NCBI GenBank assembly: GCA_019637225.1
Contig: JAHBWC010000045.1
Coordinates: 1 to 64,000, forward strand
Length of the DNA: 64,000 bases
Source: Labilithrix sp.
Lineage (GTDB): Bacteria; Myxococcota_A; Polyangia; Polyangiales; Polyangiaceae
Direction of reading: 5' to 3'
In this document: positions 44,323-52,441 of the stretch, piece after piece
Position numbering within the stretch: position 1 is the stretch's first letter
Layout of the letters: the number at the start of each line of letters is the position of its first letter
Program-made: the position numbers and the translations under genes
The notes under the pieces: model-generated
Told to the model about the DNA's origin: nothing
Databases searched by the model: none
The model's input: only the letters and a program-made list of their open reading frames with translations

Positions 44323-46701
44323 TCAGCGCGTCCAGCGAAACGAAGCGGTCCAGGGGGCCCGAGCCGGGGCGGTGGGGAGACCGGCGCCGGTGGCGGCGGC
44401 GCTCGCCGATGTGGGACGGCCGGTCCGCCGGGCCCGCCAGGCGGCGTCGGTGAGGGCGGGGCGGACGGCGTGGAGGACGCCCGGCGGGCGGTCGAATCCC
44501 TCGACGATCTCGTGGTGAGCGAGGTGCGCGCCGACGACGAGGACCGGCTCGTCGCGCGTCGGATCCCGCGCGAGCATCAGCGCCGGCTCGAGGTCGCCGG
44601 TGGCGGTGGCGAGCAGCCGGCGGCTCTTCGGATCGGAGTAGACCACGGCGACGACCGGCCCCACCTCTTCCGAGGCGTCGTCTTCGAGCTTGGCGATCCG
44701 CGCCGGGAGCGAGGCGAGGGCCGCGGCCTCCTCTGCCGAGAGGGCCTCGTCGCTCGCGTTCCGCTCGGCTCCCTTGAGCGCCGCGCGGAGGAGGTCTTCG
44801 ACCTCCACGAGCGTCGTCGTGGCGCTCCGCGAGGCGCTGTCACCGAGCGCCTCGATTCCGCGCCGCGCCTGGCGAACGACGGACACGAGGCGGCTGACGA
44901 CGTCGGGGAGCGGCTCGACGAACACGGGGAGCGCCGCGCCGGAGACGTGAAGCTCCGTCGCCGGCGCCGGCGGAACCGGCCGAGCGCGCGCCATCGCCTG
45001 CCCGACGTGACGCACGAGCGTCCAGGAGGCGAGGAGCGACTCGACGCGCATCCGGTCGGCCGCGGTCGTCCGCGCGATGCCGGCCTCCGGCTCCGCGTTC
45101 GCCCAGGCGATGAGCGCGTCGACGAGCGATCCGTGGACCGACGCGTGGAGCGCGGCGCTCTGCTCGAGGGCCGCGCGCGAGCGGCGGAGGCCCGAGAGCG
45201 TCGCGTCGTACCCGTCGAAGGCGTCCGCGTTCGACTCGCGGAGGAGCGACCGCGCCTCGGGGGCGCCGAGCCACGCGGCCACGTCGAGCGTCGACGGCAC
45301 GACGCGGTAGCCGCCGCGCAGGCGGTCGACCTCCGACGCGGCCGCGGCCTCGCGCGCGAGCCCGACCGACGCGCCGACGAGCGACTGGAGCACGAGCGAG
45401 TCGGCAGCGGCGTGACCGCCGAAGAGGCGGACGTTCACGCCGCCGCGCGGAGCGGCGACGACGCTCGACGCCGCGGCGTGGCCGACCTGCCCCGAGCCGT
45501 CGAAGAGGAGCGGCGCGCGTCCGGCGAGCGCACGCGCGCGGAGCTGGTCGACGCGGACGACGTTCGAGATGTTCTCGGCCTTCCGGAGATCGACGCCTGC
45601 CGCCTCGGCGAGGTCGTCGAGCTCGGCGAGCGAGAGGTCGTCGGGCGGTCCCCAGACGAACGAGAGCAGGCGCGACACACGCGTGTACGCCGCGTTGATC
45701 CGCTCGTCGACGTCGCGGTTGCAGAGGCGCGCCAGAAGCATCGCCGCGCGCGCGTTCGTCCTCGCGCCGTAGACGCTCGAGGCTCCGCCCGTCGTCTCGC
45801 TCCGCGCGACGAGGGTGAGCGGCGCGGCCGCGAGCCACGCGAGCGCGCGGAAGGTGCCTGGCCGCGCGGCCGTGCTCGGGGCGGCGAACCGCGCGTAGTC
45901 GATCGTGACGCCGAAGAGCGGGCTCCGCGCCGCGCCGGCGTGCCCCTCGACGTGTCCGCGCTCCTCGGCGACGACCTTCGCGAGGTCGGGCGGGACCGCG
46001 TAGGGCGTCGTCGCCGCGAGCGCGCGCGCGACGCTCACGACCCCGCGAGCGAGGCGGTAGGCGTCGGCGAGCCCCGTCTTGGCGCCGGCCTTCTCGATCG
46101 CGAGCCGCGCGTCGAGCTTCTGGAGGAGCGCGTCGACGGCCGGCGCGAGCTCGAGCTCCTCGACTCGTGCGAGCGCCTGGGTGAGCCCCACGTGGACGAG
46201 CGCGAAGAGCGCGTCGATCGTGACGACGTGGGGGATTCGTTGCTCGCGGAGGTGGCTGTAGAACGCACCGATCGAGCGGCCGCGCTTCTCCTGATCGGCC
46301 GGCGGCTGGGGGCTGCCAGGCTCCGCGGCGAGGACGAGCACCCCGTCGCGGCCGAGGCGCGCGCGCGCCTCGGGCCCGAGCGCGTCCCAGATCCGCGCGG
46401 AGCCCTCGAGCCGCGCGATGCCGCTCTCCGCGACGGGCAGCCTTAGCTCCGTCCGCGCGGGCGTCCGGACCTCGACGTCGACCGGCTCCCAGAACCAGTC
46501 GGGCTGCGGCGGAGCTCGCCGGGCGCGCGCCTTCGGCTCGGGCAGGCGCGGCGCGGGCGCTGACGCCGAGGAGACGGCAGAGCGGGCGCGCGGGGGCGTC
46601 GCGCAGGACATCGCGAGCAGGGCGGCGGCGATCGCCCAGCGGCCCGAGCGGATCGCGCGCCGGCGCGCGGCGCCGTCCGACGCTTGGAGTTCCCCTGCCA
46701 C
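44323..46701 (-). CDS. DUF3160 lipoprotein
   Basis: A 792-aa secreted lipoprotein with lipobox LAMSC (about 31) and the DUF3160 domain over most of its length (AFYSHLREQRIPHVVTIDAL, RLLSFVWGPPDDLSLAELDD, DPTRDEPVLVVGAHLAHHEI). DUF3160 proteins are large, mostly helical envelope proteins of unknown function, frequent in myxobacteria and planctomycetes. The C-terminal 60 residues are Pro/Ala/Arg-rich. GTG at 46701 was chosen because TATCCT lies 11 nt upstream and longer frames would overlap the divergent gene; an internal start nearer the lipobox cannot be excluded. Confidence 0.82.
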   Translation of the reverse strand: MAGELQASDGAARRRAIRSGRWAIAAALLAMSCATPPRARSAVSSASAPAPRLPEPKARARRAPPQPDWFWEPVDVEVRTPARTELRLPVAESGIARLEGSARIWDALGPEARARLGRDGVLVLAAEPGSPQPPADQEKRGRSIGAFYSHLREQRIPHVVTIDALFALVHVGLTQALARVEELELAPAVDALLQKLDARLAIEKAGAKTGLADAYRLARGVVSVARALAATTPYAVPPDLAKVVAEERGHVEGHAGAARSPLFGVTIDYARFAAPSTAARPGTFRALAWLAAAPLTLVARSETTGGASSVYGARTNARAAMLLARLCNRDVDERINAAYTRVSRLLSFVWGPPDDLSLAELDDLAEAAGVDLRKAENISNVVRVDQLRARALAGRAPLLFDGSGQVGHAAASSVVAAPRGGVNVRLFGGHAAADSLVLQSLVGASVGLAREAAAASEVDRLRGGYRVVPSTLDVAAWLGAPEARSLLRESNADAFDGYDATLSGLRRSRAALEQSAALHASVHGSLVDALIAWANAEPEAGIARTTAADRMRVESLLASWTLVRHVGQAMARARPVPPAPATELHVSGAALPVFVEPLPDVVSRLVSVVRQARRGIEALGDSASRSATTTLVEVEDLLRAALKGAERNASDEALSAEEAAALASLPARIAKLEDDASEEVGPVVAVVYSDPKSRRLLATATGDLEPALMLARDPTRDEPVLVVGAHLAHHEIVEGFDRPPGVLHAVRPALTDAAWRARRTGRPTSASAAATGAGLPTAPARAPWTASFRWTR

Positions 46702-46712
46702 GATGGCCCGAG

Positions 46713-46718
46713 AGGATA
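46713..46718 (-). promoter_or_regulatory. TATCCT -10 of the DUF3160 gene
   Basis: TATCCT on the minus strand ends 11 nt before GTG 46701 in the 70-bp divergent region; no Shine-Dalgarno. Confidence 0.4.
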
Positions 46719-46771
46719 CTACGCGGCCGCCGCCGCGGGGAGCACACCGGCGAGGCCCAGAGAGGCGCGCT

Positions 46772-47011
46772 ATGGTGGACGGAGCGATCGTGATCGGGAA
46801 GAAGAAGCGCAAGGTGACGGAGGCGCGCGCGCCGCAACGGATCAGCTATCCGGTCGCGGTGCTCGTCCGGATGTTCGTGATCGGCTCGGTCGCGGTCATC
46901 GCCTCGGTGTGGGCGATCTGGCGGCACTACGCCGTGCCGCGCCCGCCGATGGTCGTGCCCGCCACGCTCGCGCCCTCGCCGTCGGAGATCGAGATCGACA
47001 CGTCGCCGTGA
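46772..47011 (+). CDS. small single-pass membrane protein
   Basis: A 79-aa protein: a basic N-terminus (GKKKRK) on the cytoplasmic side, one TM segment (AVLVRMFVIGSVAVIASVWAIW, about 29-50) and a short Pro-rich, acidic outer tail. A ribosome binding site AGAGAGG lies 5-6 nt before the ATG. No family is recognised. It is divergent from the DUF3160 gene and convergent with the next gene, so it stands alone. Its coding character rests on topology and the ribosome binding site. Confidence 0.65.
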   Translation: MVDGAIVIGKKKRKVTEARAPQRISYPVAVLVRMFVIGSVAVIASVWAIWRHYAVPRPPMVVPATLAPSPSEIEIDTSP

Positions 47012-47065
47012 GCGCGAGGGTCGATCCCACCGCGGCCGGGAGCGCCGGAGCCCACCGTGCGCTCG

Positions 47066-47602
47066 TCAGAACTCGGTCGTGAAGGAGTCGCGCCGCCGGC
47101 TCGGCGGCCACGTGACCGCGCGCACCGCGCGCTGGGCGCACTTGACGATCCGCGCGGACGTCTTCGCCTCGGCGCGGCGCGTGGCGTTCGATATCCGCTT
47201 CACCGACCTCGGGTGCTCGAAGGCGACGACCACCGTGACGCCGATCGCGCGGCCGTTCTGCACCGCGGTCTTGATCGTCACCTTCGCGTTCGACGGCACG
47301 CGGCAGCGGCCGAGCACGCCGCGCATCGGTCCCGTGAGCTGCCCGTCCGTGAGCTGCACGCGATCGTCGTGCACGTCGATCGGCTCCGGGACGGAGATCG
47401 CCTCCTCGTAGCTTGCCGTCGAGGGAGCCCGCGTCTCCTCCGGCCTCGGGATGAAGGGCGTCGACGCGTCGAACGGCTCTTCGTCCGCCGCGCTGACGCT
47501 GTCGTCGTCGGTCTCCGGCGGCGCAGCCGGGGGAGCCGGCGCGCTCCCGCACGCGACGACCGCAGCGCCGACGAGCCATCCGAGCCACCCCACGAGCCGC
47601 AC
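47066..47602 (-). CDS. lipoprotein of unknown function with TonB-C-like tail
   Basis: A 178-aa lipoprotein: GTG start, signal with lipobox VVAC (about 18), acidic Pro-rich linker, and a C-terminal domain (about 85-178) with two Cys (LGRCRVPSNAKVTIKTAVQN, ARIVKCAQRAVRAVTWPPS). The layout of a glycine-rich beta strand, helix and WPP resembles the TonB-C/AgmX-like domains of myxobacterial envelope proteins, but the similarity is weak. The minus-strand neighbour upstream (47719-48843) ends in a similar domain (VTVTVAPDGQVSAQ), suggesting related functions. TACGAT lies 7 nt before the start. Confidence 0.75.
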   Translation of the reverse strand: MRLVGWLGWLVGAAVVACGSAPAPPAAPPETDDDSVSAADEEPFDASTPFIPRPEETRAPSTASYEEAISVPEPIDVHDDRVQLTDGQLTGPMRGVLGRCRVPSNAKVTIKTAVQNGRAIGVTVVVAFEHPRSVKRISNATRRAEAKTSARIVKCAQRAVRAVTWPPSRRRDSFTTEF

Positions 47603-47609
47603 GCCGCCG

Positions 47610-47615
47610 ATCGTA
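47610..47615 (-). promoter_or_regulatory. TACGAT -10 before the TonB-C-like lipoprotein
   Basis: TACGAT on the minus strand ends 7 nt before GTG 47602, with no ribosome binding site. Confidence 0.4.
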
Positions 47616-47718
47616 CCGGGCTCTTCGCGCGCGCGCTCGCGGATCGTTCCGACCGAGACCGCCGGCGCGAATGCCCGGCGGACGGCACGGTCGCGCTCCG
47701 CGGCGCCTGGGTCGCTGG

Positions 47719-48843
47719 CTACTTGAGCGGAACCGAGCGGGTGAAGCGGAGCGCCGCCCCGTCGAAACGCGCGACGCGCTCTGCCGCGAACGCCGCCGCG
47801 ATGCACATCGCCTGCGGCGAGCCGTGTCCCGCGTGCGCCGTGCCGACCTGGGCGCTCACCTGTCCATCCGGCGCGACCGTGACGGTCACGTAGGCGTTCG
47901 GCTGCTTCGCGGTCGCGTCCTTGCACGCGGCCGCCCTCTTCACGCCCGCGTCGAGCGCGCGCGAGAGCGCGGCGGGGTCCGGCGCGGGATCGCGCCCGTC
48001 GAGCAGCTCGGGCTGGTACGACGCGATCACCTTCTTCAGGCCTTCGGCGAAGGTGTCCATCGTCCCGTCGAGCGATCGTCGCATCCAGAAGCCGATGACC
48101 GACTTGGTGACGTTGCCGTTGACGCCGCCGTCGAGCGCGTTGTCGTAGAAGAAGCGGTCTCCCGCACGGGCTTTGTCGCAATAGAACGGGTTCATGAAGA
48201 AGAACCAGCGCTCGTAGTAGTCCTTCGGGAGCGCACGCCGCGCGATGGCCGCGGCGTAGGCGTTCTTCTCCCGGTCGAAGCAGCCCTGCTCGCGTCGGGC
48301 CTTCTCCAGGGTCCTCCAGAACACCTCGGCCAGCGGCTTCAGGTGCGCGTCGTAGCTCGGCTGCGTCGCCTTGCGCGCCGCGCTGTCGCGAGGGCTCGGC
48401 GACGCGTTGTCGACGAGCCAGCGGACGAACGCGGGGTTGTAGTGGCCGAACGCGTTCTTCGCGTCGAGCGTGAGGTCGTCCTCCTTGTGCGGACCGGAGG
48501 AAAAGACGTTCACGCCGGCGAGCGCGCGCACGGCGGCGAGCGTGACGCGGGACGGCCGATGGCACCAGAAGTTCTGGATGCCGCCGTTGGGGAAGTAGTC
48601 GAAGTCGGCGCACTGGGTCTGCCGCGACCACTCCTGGAGCGCCGTCTCCGAGAGCGTCGGCGGAGCCTCGGGGGCGGATGGAGCCTCCGGTGGCTCCGCG
48701 CTCGCGGCGGGCTGGCCGGTGCCGCTCGGCGCGACGTCGACCGCGACGGGCGGGACGGCGACGATCGGCGGGGGCGCAGGCGAGCCGCATGCTGCGAGCG
48801 ACGAGAGCACCGAGGCGAGGAGCGTGCGCTGCGCGGACGTCAT
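47719..48843 (-). CDS. lipoprotein of unknown function
   Basis: A 374-aa lipoprotein: lipobox LAAC (about 17), a Pro/Ala linker to about 70, then an alpha-rich domain with four Cys (TQCADFDYFPNGGIQNFWCHRP, FFFMNPFYCDKARAGDRFFY) and a C-terminal segment (about 300-374) VTVTVAPDGQVSAQVGTAHAG and SPQAMCIAAAFAAERVARF resembling TonB-C-like domains. I recognise no catalytic motif. It lies 116 bp upstream of the shorter lipoprotein gene on the same strand and is divergent from the sulfatase. TAGCCT is 7 nt before ATG 48843. Confidence 0.78.
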   Translation of the reverse strand: MTSAQRTLLASVLSSLAACGSPAPPPIVAVPPVAVDVAPSGTGQPAASAEPPEAPSAPEAPPTLSETALQEWSRQTQCADFDYFPNGGIQNFWCHRPSRVTLAAVRALAGVNVFSSGPHKEDDLTLDAKNAFGHYNPAFVRWLVDNASPSPRDSAARKATQPSYDAHLKPLAEVFWRTLEKARREQGCFDREKNAYAAAIARRALPKDYYERWFFFMNPFYCDKARAGDRFFYDNALDGGVNGNVTKSVIGFWMRRSLDGTMDTFAEGLKKVIASYQPELLDGRDPAPDPAALSRALDAGVKRAAACKDATAKQPNAYVTVTVAPDGQVSAQVGTAHAGHGSPQAMCIAAAFAAERVARFDGAALRFTRSVPLK

Positions 48844-48850
48844 CGAGTCG

Positions 48851-48856
48851 AGGCTA
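48851..48856 (-). promoter_or_regulatory. TAGCCT -10 of the 374-aa lipoprotein
   Basis: On the minus strand TTGTAGCCT ends 7 nt before the ATG; no Shine-Dalgarno. Confidence 0.4.
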
Positions 48857-49020
48857 CAACACAAACCGAGCGCGTCGGCGGCGCTCTCCCACGTGCGCCG
48901 CGGCGGCACGCCGTCCTTCTTCGCGCCTCGGCTGATCGAGCGACGACGCCTGGGCCCGATCGAGGCCGCGCTCTCCGTGGAGCGGCGGTTGCAACCGTCG
49001 CGCGGCGGAAGGAGTGGACC

Positions 49021-50649
49021 ATGAAGCACCTACGCACAGGCGTCGCAGTCGTGGGCGTGGCTACCGCCATCTCGGCAGCGTGTCACTCGGCTTCGGACGG
49101 GACGGCTGACCAAGACGCGCCGATCGACACGGCTCGCAAGCCGAACATCGTCTTCATCATGGCGGACGACGTCGGCTGGTTCAACATCGGCGCCTACCAC
49201 CAGGGGATGATGGCGGGGCGCACGCCCCATATCGATCGGCTCGCCGCCGAGGGGATGAGGTTCACGGACTACTACGCGGAGCCGAGCTGCACCGCCGGAC
49301 GCGCCAACTTCATCACCGGTGAGCTTCCGATCCGGACGGGCCTCACGACGGTCGGCCAGGCCGGCGCGGAGCTGGGCATTCCGGACCAGGCCGTCACGAT
49401 CGCCACGGCGCTCAAGTCGATGGGCTACGCGACCGGTCAGTTCGGTAAGAACCACCTCGGCGACCTCAACCGGTATCTGCCCACGGTCCACGGGTTCGAC
49501 GAGTTCTTCGGCTACCTCTACCACCTCGACGCGATGGAGGATCCGTACTGGCACAGCTACCCGCAGGACCTGAAGGACAAGGTCGGTCCGCGGAACGTCC
49601 TTCACAGCTGGGCCCTCGAGCGCGACGACGAGACAGAGGAGCCGCGCTGGGGCAAGGTCGGCAAGCAGCGCATCGAGGACGCCGGGCCGCTTCCGCCGGA
49701 GCGGATGAAGACCGTCGACAAGGAGATCCTCGACCACTCCGTCGCCTTCATGCGGCAGTCGAAGGAGGCCGGCAAGCCGTTCTTCCTCTACCTCAACCCG
49801 ACGCGCATGCACGTCTACACGCACCTCGCGAAGGACTACGCGAACAAGCGGACGTCGGAGAACTCCTGGTACACGTACGAGGCCGGGATGGCGCAGCTCG
49901 ACGACATCGTCGGCAGCGTCGTCGACGAGGTCGAGAAGCTCGGCGTCGCCGACGACACGATCCTCGTCTTCACGACGGACAACGGCGCGGAGGTCTTCAC
50001 GTGGCCGGACGGCGGCCTCACGCCGTTCGCCGGCGCGAAGGGCACGGTGCTCGAGGGCGGCATGCGCGTCCCGATGATCGTGAAGTGGCCGGGCAGGGTG
50101 CCGGCCGGCAAGGTCGAGAACGCGGTCATGTCGGGCCTCGACTGGTTTCCCACGCTCGTCTCCGCGGCGGGCAATCCGAACATCGCGGAGGAGCTGCGTC
50201 GCGGCAAGAAGCTCGGGGACACGACCTACAAGGTTCACCTCGACGGCTACGATCAGACCGACCTCCTGACGGGAGCGGGACCGACGAAGCGAGACAAGGT
50301 CTGGTACTTCGCCGAGGGCTCGATCGGAGCGGTCCGCATCGGCGACTGGAAGTTCCGCTTCATCGATCAGCCTGGCGGCTGGGGCGGCCCGACGGAGCAG
50401 CTCAAGGTGCCGAGCATCTCCAACTTGCGGCTCGACCCGTTCGAGCGCACCGACCCGAAGAACGCGCCGCCCGCGCTCATGGACTTCATCGGCCACGAGT
50501 TCTGGCGCTTCGTCTTCGTCCAGCAGGAGGTGGAGACCTTCGCGAAGACCTTCGAGGAGTTTCCGCCGATGCAGCGCGGCGCCGCCTTCAACGTCGACAA
50601 GATCAAGGACCAGGTCAGGGCCGCGATCGCGAGCAGCGCGAGCGACTGA
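49021..50649 (+). CDS. arylsulfatase-type lipoprotein
   Basis: A 542-aa sulfatase anchored as a lipoprotein (signal with SAAC, about 21). Metal-binding residues are expected in NIVFIMADDVGW (about 42-53) and FTTDNGAE (about 318-325). The active-site motif is CTAGR at 90-94 (Cys90, to be oxidised to formylglycine), which has Ala where the classic motif has Pro. GKNHLGD near 143-149 holds further active-site residues. It should hydrolyse sulfate esters in the periplasm or outside. GGAAGGAG precedes the ATG, so this gene, unlike its neighbours, has a strong ribosome binding site. A large hairpin follows the gene. Confidence 0.92.
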   Translation: MKHLRTGVAVVGVATAISAACHSASDGTADQDAPIDTARKPNIVFIMADDVGWFNIGAYHQGMMAGRTPHIDRLAAEGMRFTDYYAEPSCTAGRANFITGELPIRTGLTTVGQAGAELGIPDQAVTIATALKSMGYATGQFGKNHLGDLNRYLPTVHGFDEFFGYLYHLDAMEDPYWHSYPQDLKDKVGPRNVLHSWALERDDETEEPRWGKVGKQRIEDAGPLPPERMKTVDKEILDHSVAFMRQSKEAGKPFFLYLNPTRMHVYTHLAKDYANKRTSENSWYTYEAGMAQLDDIVGSVVDEVEKLGVADDTILVFTTDNGAEVFTWPDGGLTPFAGAKGTVLEGGMRVPMIVKWPGRVPAGKVENAVMSGLDWFPTLVSAAGNPNIAEELRRGKKLGDTTYKVHLDGYDQTDLLTGAGPTKRDKVWYFAEGSIGAVRIGDWKFRFIDQPGGWGGPTEQLKVPSISNLRLDPFERTDPKNAPPALMDFIGHEFWRFVFVQQEVETFAKTFEEFPPMQRGAAFNVDKIKDQVRAAIASSASD

Positions 50650-50693
50650 GCGCGCGGGTCGCGCTGTCGGTCGAGGAGCTGGCTCGGTACGGG

Positions 50694-50728
50694 GTCGCGG
50701 TCGATCGCGCAGCGCGACCGACCGCGAC
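50694..50728. terminator. 15-bp stem-loop between convergent genes
   Basis: GTCGCGGTCGATCGC pairs with GCGACCGACCGCGAC (one A-C mismatch) around a 5-nt loop, in the middle of the 141-bp gap between the sulfatase and the propeller lipoprotein. Probably a bidirectional terminator despite lacking a T tract. Confidence 0.6.
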
Positions 50729-50790
50729 GGCGCCGTTGCCTCGGCGCGCCACGCGCGATCGCCTGCGCGCCCGCGTGGAGGGCTGCCGGA

Positions 50791-52308
50791 CTACTTGGCG
50801 AGGCGGTACACGCCGCCGCTCGTGGCTCCGTCGAGCCAGTACATGCCGTCGGCGGCGGCGACGAGCGCTTCGGGCTGTGCGACGTCGGCGACGAGCTCAC
50901 ACGCCGTGCCCTCGCAGAGAGCCTTGGACGGATCGACGCGGCGGATCGAGGTCTTGGTCGCGCCGGTGGTGCCGGTGTTGGACCAGTAGACGAGCCCGTT
51001 CATGACCGCGATCCCGGTCGGCGCGTCCTGATCGATCGCGATGTTCGTCGAGGCGCCGCCGGTCTTCGGCGCCTTCCGGATCCCCGTCGACTCCGTCCAG
51101 TACACGAAGTCCGCGTCCACCGCGATACCGCCCGAGGGACTCGCGCCGCCCGAGGTCACGGGCGTCGTGCAGGTCGAGCCCTCGACGCACACGGGGGCGT
51201 TGAACGCGGCCTTGAAGATGCCCGACTTCTCCGAGGCCCAGTAGACGTGGGTCGCGTCCGCCGCGATCCCGCCCTTCCCGTAGAACGTCGTCGCGGGGGC
51301 CGCGTACGTGGCGATGGCCGACGTGGTGCCGTCGGCATCGGCCATGTACACGTGCGTCGTCGGCTGGGTGGTGGCAAAGGCGTTGGTCCAGAAGAGCTTC
51401 CCGCCGGCATGGGTGAGGTGACCGTTCTGGCCCGATCCGGCGGGGCCACCGCTGAGGAAGGTCATCGTCCCGCCGGCGACGGCGCGGCGGCCAATACTGC
51501 TCCCCGCCTGGTTGATCCACCAGACCGTGGTGCCGTCGCTGACGGGCGCGACCGGACCGCGGAACGCTGCGGTCCCGCCCATTCCGTCGCCCAGCGTCGC
51601 GCCGGCGAACTCGAACGGGCAGGGCGACGCGGGAGTGCACTTGCCGTCGTGCTGCACACGAAGGATCGAGGGCGCGAAGGTCGTGACGTAGATGCTCTTC
51701 GCGTCGACGGCGAGACCACGCGGCGAGGTCACGCTCGCGACCTGGAACGGCTCGCACTTGCCGTCGGTGCACTTGCCGCCGAGGCACGAGTGTCCGCATG
51801 CCCCGCAGTGCTCGGAGGTCTTCGAGAGGTCGGTCTCGCAGCCGGTGTCGGTCGACGTCACGCAGTGAGCGAAGCCCGTGTTGCACGTGAAGACGCACGA
51901 GCCCGCTTCGCACTTGCTCGCGGCGCTGGTGTTTGCGCTTCCACACGCCTTGCCGCACTCGCCGCAGTTCGCCGGATCGCTCGACGAACGTGCCTCGCAC
52001 CCGTTCGCGGGATTCCCGTCGCAGTCCGAGAAGCCGGCGTTGCACGTGAACGAGCAGGCCCCGGCCGCGCACGCCGGCGCGGCGTTGGTCGCCGCCGCGC
52101 ACGGCGTGCAGTCCGGCGATGCGCAGCCTGCGTTGGGATCGTCCTTCGATGCGCACGTGCCGCTGCAGGACTTCTGCGCGTCGGTGCACGCGCCCGAGCC
52201 GCCCTCCGGGCTCGTCGACACGTTGTCGACCGGCTCGTCACCGACGCACGCGACGATCATCGCAGCCAAGAGGAACCCCGAAACGAAGAGGGCGCGCGCG
52301 ACCTTCAT
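50791..52308 (-). CDS. Cys-rich lipoprotein with beta-propeller
   Basis: A 505-aa lipoprotein with lipobox IVAC (about 21). Residues 40-185 carry Cys-rich modules (CTDAQKSCSGTC, NCGECGKACG, HCGACGHSCLGGKC). From about 190 to the end there are repeated blades with DAKSIYVTT, DGTTVWWIN, DATHVYWAS, DADFVYWTE and NGLVYWSN, i.e. an NHL/YWTD-like propeller common in myxobacterial lipoproteins. It probably binds a ligand at the cell surface. TACCAT lies 7 nt before the ATG. Convergent with the sulfatase and divergent from the FG-GAP protein. Confidence 0.86.
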   Translation of the reverse strand: MKVARALFVSGFLLAAMIVACVGDEPVDNVSTSPEGGSGACTDAQKSCSGTCASKDDPNAGCASPDCTPCAAATNAAPACAAGACSFTCNAGFSDCDGNPANGCEARSSSDPANCGECGKACGSANTSAASKCEAGSCVFTCNTGFAHCVTSTDTGCETDLSKTSEHCGACGHSCLGGKCTDGKCEPFQVASVTSPRGLAVDAKSIYVTTFAPSILRVQHDGKCTPASPCPFEFAGATLGDGMGGTAAFRGPVAPVSDGTTVWWINQAGSSIGRRAVAGGTMTFLSGGPAGSGQNGHLTHAGGKLFWTNAFATTQPTTHVYMADADGTTSAIATYAAPATTFYGKGGIAADATHVYWASEKSGIFKAAFNAPVCVEGSTCTTPVTSGGASPSGGIAVDADFVYWTESTGIRKAPKTGGASTNIAIDQDAPTGIAVMNGLVYWSNTGTTGATKTSIRRVDPSKALCEGTACELVADVAQPEALVAAADGMYWLDGATSGGVYRLAK

Positions 52309-52315
52309 GCCGCCG

Positions 52316-52321
52316 ATGGTA
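52316..52321 (-). promoter_or_regulatory. TACCAT -10 of the propeller lipoprotein
   Basis: TACCAT on the minus strand ends 7 nt before ATG 52308; no Shine-Dalgarno. Confidence 0.45.
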
Positions 52322-52423
52322 TCCGCGTATGGCGCGTCGGCTAGGCTCTCCGCGAAGCGCGGGGGGAAGTCCCCGTCTTGGTAAGCGAAAGCGACGCTCC
52401 GCGCGGGACGCTTCGACCGCTCG

Positions 52424-52432
52424 TGGTAACGT
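52424..52432 (+). promoter_or_regulatory. extended -10 (TG-g-TAACGT) of the FG-GAP gene
   Basis: TGGTAACGT ends 9 nt before the TTG start at 52442 and no ribosome binding site is present. Confidence 0.4.
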
Positions 52433-52441
52433 GGCCGCGCC

